Shown: one piece after another, positions 43,233 to 51,041 of the stretch | Layout: every line of letters starts with the position of its first letter | Numbering within the stretch: the stretch's first letter is position 1 | NCBI GenBank assembly: GCA_965248335.1 | Contig: CBDFIY010000003.1 | Span: forward strand, 1,550,001-1,614,000 | Reading direction: 5' to 3' | Origin: CAKMZU01 sp965248335 | GTDB lineage: Bacteria; Pseudomonadota; Gammaproteobacteria; Pseudomonadales; DT-91 | Length of the DNA: 64,000 nucleotides | Notes under the pieces: generated by a model | What the model was told of the DNA's origin: nothing | Database searches by the model: none | The model's input: the letters and a program-made list of their open reading frames with translations, nothing else | Program-made: the position numbers and the translations under genes

Positions 43233-46217
43233 TTACCGCCTTCCTAGTGGTCGGATTTTTGTTGGTGTTTGAATATTTGTATTGATTTTCTTCGGAGGAA
43301 GAGCTGGCGCTGATGGATCTATTGGTATAGATGATGACATCGTGCGTTGTGCATCTTGAATGCTAAATTTTTTGTTTGCGTCGAATTCTGATGTCATTTT
43401 TTTAGTTGCAGTATCCTCGACTGCATTCTGATTAATGGCGTTTTTGTTTGCCTTGTCTGCCAATATCTTCTCCCTCGAGACATATAAATCTTCTATGTTG
43501 ACGACGGCTCTTTTAGACGGCGCTTTTTTGGATTCGATACTTTCGATATTACTCGTTATCTGACTATGTTTATTCTGAAAATCAGAATTCATCAGTTGTG
43601 CTCTTTGTGTATTAGCTTGTTTGAATACAGGCCCTTCTGCGCTTAAATTTGAAGAAGGGTAGCGATTATTGTAAGACTCAGTTTCAGCTATAAAGGAATG
43701 ATTTTTTATTAGTTTTGTTTGTGGTGATGAGGCACCATTCATTTTTTTTGTTATGGGGTTTGTTGCACCAACTCGCGTTTCCTCGCCGCCAAAAGCAGCT
43801 TTTTTTAAAAAATCTTGGCTTTTTTGTGGGCGAATAGGTGTAGCTCCGCCATCATCAGAAACGTAGACCGCTGTGTAGATAGATTCAGTTGCTGCTTTTC
43901 TGGCTGGTATTTTAGGTGTTAATTTCCCCGGTGAGTCTGAGAAGTCCAGGGCTGCATAGTTGGAAGATGAGCCGCTTGATTTTTTCGATTTTATATCTTT
44001 TGCTCTGGCTTCTTTTATTTCTTGTATGACCTTCTTAACTTCAGCAGCATCTGCATTTTCTCTCTTAATTCTATCCATTGGTTTCTGAAACTCTACATCA
44101 CCAACACCCATGATTTCATTTGAAGTGGGGTAGGCACTGTTAAGGGAAATAGTCCGGCCGCTAGATGTTTGTGTTGCGCTTAAATTCGAAGTAAATTTTG
44201 CATCAGCTATAACCGTTGTCTTGGTTGGCGAAGTATTAGCAGATTGATTCTTTCGCTCTACACTTGGCGATGTTGAGTAAGGATTTCCAACGGCTCTAGT
44301 GTTTGTTGTATTTGTGCCAGAATTTTTCTGTGCAGGGGTGGAAGTAGTGGTTGCTTTAGTATATTTCTTTCGTTTAATGGTGAATGCATCTTTGATTTTT
44401 AGGCCGACGAAACCAATGAGATTTTTAGAGATTCTTCCTGCTTGTTTTAACTTTTGGCCTTTCAATAAAGTAACACCTTCTTTTGTTTTTGCTATTTTCC
44501 TTTGATCATCAATATCCTTATCCCAGGTATCATGCGGAGCAAGTAAGCTAATGGCGAGAAATTTATTGGCTGTAAATGTTGAATTGATCAGATTTCCTTT
44601 TGCATTAATACTTAATATGCGATATTCATCTTGTACTAGTTGTTCGAGTTTGTTTTTCAAATCATCTCTTTCTTTATATGAGAATATTTGATTAGGTGAT
44701 TGTATAAAAACTTGCTCACCATTTTCTTTAAGTGTATCAAATTCACCCCGTCTAGAAATTATCAAAATGACTTGATCAATATTTTCGCTTAAATTTATCG
44801 TCTCTATTTCAGTTGATGTTGAGCAAGTTTGGATACTTGTTTCAGTCGTGTTAATGATGATCTCATTACAGGGGATAGCAGCCTTAAGGGTGAAAGAGTT
44901 TTTAATAGGCAAGGAAATATTAAGCAGGTTTTTCTCGGGTAGTATAAGGCTCGTTTTAAATGAGAGAAACGTTGCCTCTTCATACGTTTTTTTCTGAGAA
45001 GTTTTTATAATACCTTTTATTTTTTCTTTTTCGTATTGAAATTGAACCCAGTCACCTTCCTCTAAATCAGTAAAAGACCCCTCAAACGTTTTAGAAATAA
45101 ACCTGGAGCCAAGGTGGGAGTAGTTGTTAGGTTTTAACGGAAGTGTGCCGCCTGCAATACGAATAGTATCTGCTCTTTTCTTCAGGACTCTCCCGTAGGT
45201 GTGGGATTTGTACGTGTCATTAGATTCGTTGAGGAGGTACGCATTTTCAAGTTGATAGTGGTAGCCCTTTTCATCAATACTCAGTTCGCCTTGTAGATCG
45301 ATTTGATACAAGCCATTGACGGCTGTAAGTGAGCGAGTTTCTTTGCCGTTGAACCATACATTTGTGGCCTTATCGAGGGTTATATCGCTAATAAAAAGAC
45401 GGTCTTGTGGGTCACCAAAAATGAAAAGCTTTCCATTGTCTTGTGATAAATCGATGTTTTGATAATCGAAGAAGCGTAATTTTAAAGGTGCTAAGAATTC
45501 ATCCTTTTTGGCTAATGGTTTAACAGTAAAGGTGGGTTTGAATTCGGCATAAATGCGATCTTTTGCTGTGGATTCAAAGGGCTCTATGAGGAATGATGCA
45601 TCTTTATCTATATTAATAGTAAACCCTTGTAGCTCACCTTCTTTCAGTGATAGGGGGTTTTCGAGTGTATATTCTGTATTTATCGCTAATCGTTGGATGT
45701 CTAAATCGTCAGGGTTTTTCTCATCCTCATGCGCAAAGAGTGAAAAAAAACTATCTGTCAAGGTAAGCAGGCTATCATCAATCGCTATTTCAGTACGGGC
45801 ACCTGAAAAAGCAGTTTCAACTTTTATAAGTTTGCCTGTAGGGACCTTGAAAAATCCTTGATAAAGATGTTCGTCTGCTTGGATCGGTGAAAGGTTAACG
45901 CCTACGGCATCGTCGAGATAAATGTCAGCAGGAAGAATCTTATTAAATATACTGTGCCTAAGTATTTCTCCCTCATGTTCAATTTCAAGAATAATATCAA
46001 CAAGGCCTAGTTTGAATAATGAATAATCAAATAAGCTTTGTTTTGTGCTGCTAAATGTGATCAATAAATGGCTGTGTGGTAATACCTCAGGTGCATTGAG
46101 CACTTCAAGCGTTTCCAGTATTGCTTTATCAGAGAGAGGTGTATTCTGATCTCCCATTTTCTTGAATTCTGAACAGTTCAGAAGCATGGCGGTTACTAAA
46201 AGTAAAAGTATTTTCAT
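43233..46217 (-). CDS. 994-residue lipoprotein with a tyrosine-motif, disordered C-terminal half
   Basis: It begins with a lipoprotein signal (MKILLLLVTAMLLNC, Cys15). Residues 30-610 look like folded, strand-rich sequence without recognised motifs. Residues about 620-994 are Ser/Thr/Asn/Lys rich and probably disordered. In this tail are SSNYAALDF (Tyr754), ESIYTAVYV (Tyr781, Tyr785), EDLYVS (Tyr911) and APALPPKK (971-977). SxYxxL and SxYxxV fit the ITIM consensus of animal receptors, and PxxPxK fits an SH3-binding motif. I do not recognise the family and no function is established; an effector-like role is inference. It is monocistronic beside an insertion sequence. Confidence 0.8.
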   Translation of the reverse strand: MKILLLLVTAMLLNCSEFKKMGDQNTPLSDKAILETLEVLNAPEVLPHSHLLITFSSTKQSLFDYSLFKLGLVDIILEIEHEGEILRHSIFNKILPADIYLDDAVGVNLSPIQADEHLYQGFFKVPTGKLIKVETAFSGARTEIAIDDSLLTLTDSFFSLFAHEDEKNPDDLDIQRLAINTEYTLENPLSLKEGELQGFTINIDKDASFLIEPFESTAKDRIYAEFKPTFTVKPLAKKDEFLAPLKLRFFDYQNIDLSQDNGKLFIFGDPQDRLFISDITLDKATNVWFNGKETRSLTAVNGLYQIDLQGELSIDEKGYHYQLENAYLLNESNDTYKSHTYGRVLKKRADTIRIAGGTLPLKPNNYSHLGSRFISKTFEGSFTDLEEGDWVQFQYEKEKIKGIIKTSQKKTYEEATFLSFKTSLILPEKNLLNISLPIKNSFTLKAAIPCNEIIINTTETSIQTCSTSTEIETINLSENIDQVILIISRRGEFDTLKENGEQVFIQSPNQIFSYKERDDLKNKLEQLVQDEYRILSINAKGNLINSTFTANKFLAISLLAPHDTWDKDIDDQRKIAKTKEGVTLLKGQKLKQAGRISKNLIGFVGLKIKDAFTIKRKKYTKATTTSTPAQKNSGTNTTNTRAVGNPYSTSPSVERKNQSANTSPTKTTVIADAKFTSNLSATQTSSGRTISLNSAYPTSNEIMGVGDVEFQKPMDRIKRENADAAEVKKVIQEIKEARAKDIKSKKSSGSSSNYAALDFSDSPGKLTPKIPARKAATESIYTAVYVSDDGGATPIRPQKSQDFLKKAAFGGEETRVGATNPITKKMNGASSPQTKLIKNHSFIAETESYNNRYPSSNLSAEGPVFKQANTQRAQLMNSDFQNKHSQITSNIESIESKKAPSKRAVVNIEDLYVSREKILADKANKNAINQNAVEDTATKKMTSEFDANKKFSIQDAQRTMSSSIPIDPSAPALPPKKINTNIQTPTKIRPLGRR

Positions 46218-46652
46218 GGATTTTTCGCTTATTTTTTTAAGTATATGCCGTTAACGTTTAATAGTTATTTTATATGTCATTCAATGGCATCGCTAAAGTC
46301 TATTTATTTTATGTCGAATTGTTTGAAATAAATTTCTTATAAATCGCTTATTTATAAGTGTATAAATTTATTTAAGTCAAATAATTTTCGCATAAAAAAT
46401 TCTTTTATTTTATTATAGGTGTTTGTAAGTATAGTCGTTTTTTGTATTTTGGTTTCAGCGTAAATATGGGGTGGTTCGCTTTACATAATTTTATCTCTTT
46501 AATAGTTTTCGTATTTATTTCTCAAGGCCTATTGTTTTCAGTTGTTAATAATCAATGTGGTGGTCTAATAGGAGGGAGAATAGCTGATATGTCTAAATTT
46601 ATGTGATGACAAACTATTTTATGAAAAAACTGTTCTTGTTCTTATAAAAGTG
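46218..46652. other. 435-bp AT-rich gap without a supported gene
   Basis: It lies between the lipoprotein gene start and the second ISAs1 copy. Very AT-rich with no ORF of convincing length; it should contain the lipoprotein promoter. The IS target duplication tataaaagtg occupies 46643-46652. Confidence 0.5.
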
Positions 46653-47920
46653 CAGGGCTTCCTAGCACTTTTTGATCAGTACAAAGTTTAAGCTGTCATA
46701 TAATACGAAGTCCTTGAAAAATTCAATATTAAAATAGTCAATTTCTCATACCTATTGTCAAAGATAGTTTTCTGCCATCCAAACACCATGAATATATCTG
46801 CATGTACAGCCTCAATAAGAGATCCGCGACAAGGCATCAATCAAAAACACAGCCTTGAAAGCCTCCTTCTAATCGTTTTTTCATCAATAATAAGTGGTTA
46901 TGATAGCCCTAACAGCATGTCTAATTTTGCAGCTATGAAGCTTGACTGGCTGCAGAAGCATACAGATATCGAATCTGCTCCCTGTGCAGAAACATTACGG
47001 TTTTTACTTGCATGCATAAGACCAAGAGATTTGATTGAAGGGTTTACGACATTCGTTTCAAGTTTGCAGGGTGAATCTACAGGAGATGTTATTTCATTAG
47101 ACGGCAAAACGATGCGAGGAACAAGGCACAATGGTCGAGAAGCCATCCATGTTATTAGTGCATGGTCTCAAAGCCGAGGCCTGACGCTGTGTGCCCTCGA
47201 ATCAGAAGGAAAGAAAAATGAAATCAAAACTTTGCCGAAGCTTATCGACAGAATTGAGGTAAAAAATGCCACTATTACCATTGATGCGATGGGATGCCAA
47301 AAAGAAATCGCAAAAAAGATTATTGAAAAAGAAGCTGACTATTTTCTGCAACTGAAAGGTAATCAGCAGGGGTTGCTGGAAGAAATCCAAGCTTTTCATC
47401 ACAAGCTTGAACGTGATGGTTATGAAGAAAATAAGACCTCATATTTTGAGGAGGCGAATAAAGGGCATGGTCGATTAGAGATAAGGAAATATCAGCACTT
47501 TGAATTAACAGACTGGGTAGATAAGGCTAAACCTTGGAGCGGCTTGAGTTCGGCTGTGCGTGTTGAGCGGCATCGGTCTTCAAATAAAGGGGAGTCTAAA
47601 GAAGTTTCCTGGTATATTAGCTCACGCTCTCCTGATGCAAAGCATGCGGCGAAAGCCATTAGGGGACACTGGGAAATAGAAAATAAACTGCATTGGCGGT
47701 TAGATGTTACTTTTAAAGAAGATGACTGCCAGCTTCATTCCGCTGGGCTCAATATTGCTACAATAAAGCGTCACTGTATGAATTTGTTAACACTTAATGA
47801 TCAAAGCAAAAAGGGTATGAAACATCGAGTTATGGGGTGTGCAATTAATGATAAATACAGAGAGAAAATGCTTTTCTCCGGTCAATTTATGCACTGATCA
47901 AAAAGTGCTAGGAGGCCCTG
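46653..47920 (+). mobile_element. ISAs1-family insertion sequence, copy 2 (1268 bp)
   Basis: Ends CAGGGCTTCCTAGCAC and the complement of CAGGGCCTCCTAGCAC, with an exact 10-bp target duplication tataaaagtg at 46643-46652 and 47921-47930. By eye it is identical to 1446-2713 in the opposite orientation. The two copies lie 44 kb apart as inverted repeats, so recombination could invert the segment between them. Confidence 0.93.
46788..47897 (+). CDS. ISAs1-family transposase, copy 2
   Basis: Residue for residue identical to the transposase at 1469-2578, including the DDE-bearing SLDGKTMRGT, ITIDAMGCQKEIA and GHWEIENKLHWRLD. The same choice of start applies (ATG 46788, with an in-frame TTG at 46755). 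Apparently intact. Confidence 0.9.
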   Translation: MNISACTASIRDPRQGINQKHSLESLLLIVFSSIISGYDSPNSMSNFAAMKLDWLQKHTDIESAPCAETLRFLLACIRPRDLIEGFTTFVSSLQGESTGDVISLDGKTMRGTRHNGREAIHVISAWSQSRGLTLCALESEGKKNEIKTLPKLIDRIEVKNATITIDAMGCQKEIAKKIIEKEADYFLQLKGNQQGLLEEIQAFHHKLERDGYEENKTSYFEEANKGHGRLEIRKYQHFELTDWVDKAKPWSGLSSAVRVERHRSSNKGESKEVSWYISSRSPDAKHAAKAIRGHWEIENKLHWRLDVTFKEDDCQLHSAGLNIATIKRHCMNLLTLNDQSKKGMKHRVMGCAINDKYREKMLFSGQFMH

Positions 47921-48006
47921 TATAAAAGTGTAAGTGTTAATAAATATCTTGAACTTAATTGTAGTTATATTGTTCATATAATTACGTTTTTTAAAATGGG
48001 TGTCGT

Positions 48007-49560
48007 ATGATAAATTTAGTGAAGTTGTGTTTTTCAGCACTTATTTTCATGTTTGGTACTTATGTTTTTTGTTTTTCAGGTCAATCGAAACCTGTCAAGA
48101 AATTAGATGATATTTCAGTTGAAGAGCGGATGTATTCAAAATCATCTAATCTGCCCAAAGGTGGTGACGCACAATTTTCAGCAACCGCGCCACCAAATAC
48201 GGTTGTTACCAAGAGTAAGTCGAAAAATAACGAGCAACTTCTGCTACCTGATTTTGATAAAGTAGATGGTAATATCAAAGGGAATCATGTTTTTGGTAGA
48301 GTTGCCATCATTGGTGCGGGGCCTTCAGGTCTTGCGCAATTGAGAGCATTTCAGTCGGCAGAAGAAAAAGGCGCGCAAGTGCCTGAGGTTGTCTGTTTCG
48401 AAAAACAAGAAGACTGGGGGCGCCAGTGGCATTATTTATGGCGAGCGGGGTTAGATGAATACGGTGAATTTTTAAACGTGAGTATTTACCAATATTTATG
48501 GTCTGGCGGCGCAAAAGAAGGGCTTGAGTTTGCCGACTACAGTTTCGATGAGCACTTTGGTAAACGTATGCCTCTTGCACCTGAAAAAGAACTGTTGTGG
48601 GATTATCTTGCTGGGCGCGTCAAAAAATACGGCACCAGAGATAAAATAAGATTTAGAACACCGGTTCGGCGTATAGAATTTAATGAGGGGAAGAAGCAAT
48701 TTCGGGTGGTGGCACATGATTTAAATAACGGCAGAGAGTACGAAGAGTTTTTTGATCATGTCATTGTTGCGAGTGGACGATTTTCTACGCTAGACACACC
48801 TTACTTTAAAGGCTTTGAAGATTTTGATGGTCAAATTTTACGTGCGCATGATTATAGGGCAGCATCGGAACTGAAGGATAAAAATATTCTTATTATTGGA
48901 TCAAGCCATTCAGCGGGTGAAATTGGTTCAGAGTGTTGGCAATCTGGCTGCCGATCTATTACGGCTAGTCATCGTACGGCTTCATCGGATATAGATAAAA
49001 ATTCTTGCCAAAAACCGCTTTCATTGTTGACGCATGTTGATAACGATACCGCCTATTTTTCTGACGGAACCAATAATAAGGCTGATGTTATTATTTTATG
49101 CACGGGGTATGTACATTATTTTCCATTCTTAGAAGAAAAATTAAAGTTACGTACAGATAATCGTCTAGCAATTAATAACTTATATAAAGGTGTCGTTTGG
49201 GCTGATAATCCACAACTTTTCTTTATTGGTATGCAGGATCAATTATTTACTTTTAATATGTTTGATGCTCAGGCTTGGTATGTTCGTGATGCTATCTTGG
49301 GTCGTATTGATATCCCTGATCGAGCTGTGATGATAGAAGACGCAGAAGACAGAGTAAAAGTAGAGAACGCGCTTATCGATGTTTATGGCGCAATTAACTA
49401 TCAGAGTGAATATATAAAAGAGTTGATGGGATTTACTGATTACCCTGACTGTTATGTGGATGCTGCAAAACAGGCGTTCTATGAATGGAAGAAGCATAAG
49501 AAAAATAAAAGAAAACTTCTTAGTGCTCGTTCAAAACGTGCACTGTCAATAGAGCCCTAA
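48007..49560 (+). CDS. exported flavoprotein related to trimethylamine monooxygenase (Tmm)
   Basis: A 517-residue protein: signal peptide (residues 1-22), a linker to about 96, then a flavin monooxygenase domain. The FAD site is VAIIGAGPSGLAQLRAF (GAGPSG 103-108). Blocks such as VVCFEKQEDWG, EGLEFADYSFDEHFGK, VIILCTGYVHYFPFL and FFIGMQDQLFTFNMFDAQAW closely resemble bacterial Tmm. Several signature residues differ. LWSGGAKE (164-171) has Gly167 where Tmm has Asn. The FMO signature FxGxxxHxxxY reads FDGQILRAHDY with Arg279. The C-terminus lacks the usual MAPxHHTPW tail. Tmm enzymes are cytoplasmic, so an export signal is unusual. Activity is uncertain. It starts 76 bases after the second ISAs1 duplication. 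Confidence 0.85.
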   Translation: MINLVKLCFSALIFMFGTYVFCFSGQSKPVKKLDDISVEERMYSKSSNLPKGGDAQFSATAPPNTVVTKSKSKNNEQLLLPDFDKVDGNIKGNHVFGRVAIIGAGPSGLAQLRAFQSAEEKGAQVPEVVCFEKQEDWGRQWHYLWRAGLDEYGEFLNVSIYQYLWSGGAKEGLEFADYSFDEHFGKRMPLAPEKELLWDYLAGRVKKYGTRDKIRFRTPVRRIEFNEGKKQFRVVAHDLNNGREYEEFFDHVIVASGRFSTLDTPYFKGFEDFDGQILRAHDYRAASELKDKNILIIGSSHSAGEIGSECWQSGCRSITASHRTASSDIDKNSCQKPLSLLTHVDNDTAYFSDGTNNKADVIILCTGYVHYFPFLEEKLKLRTDNRLAINNLYKGVVWADNPQLFFIGMQDQLFTFNMFDAQAWYVRDAILGRIDIPDRAVMIEDAEDRVKVENALIDVYGAINYQSEYIKELMGFTDYPDCYVDAAKQAFYEWKKHKKNKRKLLSARSKRALSIEP

Positions 49561-49679
49561 TAAAAAAATATTCGGTGAATGATCATTGTTTAAGTGTGAT
49601 TATTTTATAGTAGATAACTGTAGTGGTCTAATAGCAACTGGACATTTTATGAGAGACAATAATTGTTAAATTTTAGTGT

Positions 49680-49703
49680 CCTGTTCTGGTTAACCAGAAC
49701 AGG
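49680..49703. promoter_or_regulatory. perfect 24-bp palindrome
   Basis: CCTGTTCTGGTT followed directly by its complement AACCAGAACAGG, with no spacer, in the 298-bp gap between the Tmm-like gene and the hydrolase gene. There is no T run after it, so an operator for a dimeric regulator is as likely as a terminator hairpin. The rest of the gap shows no gene. Confidence 0.5.
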
Positions 49704-49858
49704 AATTATTAAAGAATTTGTAGATCAAATATGAATTTTATAGCCTTAATTTGAGGTGCATCATTCGATACTAACGACAGAAAGTGTGATGCTGATTGAA
49801 CCTATACAAATAAAACGAACTCTAAGAGTGTAATTATTTTTTATTGAGAGGTTTCATG

Positions 49859-50947
49859 ATGAAAATATCAGCCACCTATTTGTTCGTTACATTTCTAATG
49901 GTAGTCAGTGTTAATTTATTTTCCTTAGAAGAGGAGGATGTTTTAAGTAGCCACGGTTTTATTTCTAAATCCATGATTACCAAAGAATTTACCCTTGAAA
50001 GAGATAATGGCCACAATATTCATGTCTCAACAACGGTTGTGTCAGCGCATAATAAACCTTTGACAAATGTCATTATTTTTCATGGGGGCTGGGGGCCTTT
50101 GCCGCATGATGCTAATTTTCTTAAGGGCATCGAAAATTTACGCATTATAGAGTTTCATCAGCGCGGAACTGGAAAGAGCACACCCAATGGACGTGTTATA
50201 GCCAATGGCGTTGGCGATATTATCGGTGATGTGGAAGCGATTAGGCTAAAATTAGGTATTGATAAATGGATTGTGGTGGGTGGCTCAACAGGCGCTATGT
50301 TAGCGCTCGCCTACGCTGCATTCAATCCAGATAGCGTTCAGGGTTTATTGTTAAGAGGCACTTGGTTGTTACGAAAGCATGAGATTGATTTTGATTATAA
50401 TAACCCTTATGGAAAGGCGAGTTTTTATCCCTCCTACTGGCGTCAATTGATTCGAGATATTGGTATTAAAAAAGCACCTGCTGTAAACCCTAGTGCTAAT
50501 ATAGATGTCGTTAAAGCAGGATATGCTGCTGTGTTTGGCAATGATAAAGCGGTATCAGAAAAAGCAGCAACAGCATGGTTAAAATGGGATGCATTGGGTT
50601 GTTCTTTTGAGGATCTTCCTGCGGAAGTAACATCAAATAGCAAATTTGACCCCGTTTATGCTGTGAGCATTATGCGTGTAGCCCTGCATTATTATACACA
50701 TTCAAAAAATGACCTCACTTATAATGGTGATGCGCTTGTTGATGCTGCATCAGCGTCACTTAAAGAGCACCCTATTTACCTTGTTACAGGACGCAACGAC
50801 ATGTTGTGCCCTCCTGCTTGGGCGTTAGAGCTTTCGACCGCCCTGAAGAACAGCCATTTACGTATTGTGGAGCATGCCGCACATAGCGCTATGGGTGTTA
50901 ACGATCAAATGAAAGCGGCGGTTGAGGCGATGATCAAGCAGCAGTGA
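49859..50947 (+). CDS. exported proline iminopeptidase-like alpha/beta hydrolase
   Basis: A 362-residue protein with a signal peptide (MKISATYLFVTFLMVVSVNL). Start ATG 49859 is seven bases after GAGAGG; ATG 49856 and TTG 49844 are in frame. The S33 family pattern is visible: IIFHGGWGPLPHD (oxyanion loop, normally HGGPG), EFHQRGTGKSTPNG (normally DQRGxGRS), the nucleophile elbow VVGGSTGAMLALAYA, LLLRGTWLLRKHE, the acid in VTGRNDMLCPP and the base in VEHAAHSAMG. These cleave N-terminal proline from peptides; most are cytoplasmic, so export is notable. It lies between the Tmm-like gene and the convergent Hsp70 operon, in an accessory region of exported proteins. Confidence 0.85.
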   Translation: MKISATYLFVTFLMVVSVNLFSLEEEDVLSSHGFISKSMITKEFTLERDNGHNIHVSTTVVSAHNKPLTNVIIFHGGWGPLPHDANFLKGIENLRIIEFHQRGTGKSTPNGRVIANGVGDIIGDVEAIRLKLGIDKWIVVGGSTGAMLALAYAAFNPDSVQGLLLRGTWLLRKHEIDFDYNNPYGKASFYPSYWRQLIRDIGIKKAPAVNPSANIDVVKAGYAAVFGNDKAVSEKAATAWLKWDALGCSFEDLPAEVTSNSKFDPVYAVSIMRVALHYYTHSKNDLTYNGDALVDAASASLKEHPIYLVTGRNDMLCPPAWALELSTALKNSHLRIVEHAAHSAMGVNDQMKAAVEAMIKQQ

Positions 50948-51041
50948 TGTGGGGGGAAGGAGAGAGGGGCTGGCGATATCCATGTCAGGCCATCTCTGGG
51001 TCTTCAGATGCATATAACAAATATAACTATGCTACATATAA

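Noticed and set aside
1446..47920. A composite transposon formed by the two inverted ISAs1 copies
   Set aside because: Each copy has its own intact, different 10-bp target duplication, so they inserted separately. The 44 kb between them is mostly core genes.
46557..49636. Shared string GTGGTCTAATAG at about 46558 and 49623, flanking the second ISAs1 copy and the Tmm-like gene
   Set aside because: Only 12 bases agree and the surroundings differ; many such matches are expected by chance in 64 kb.
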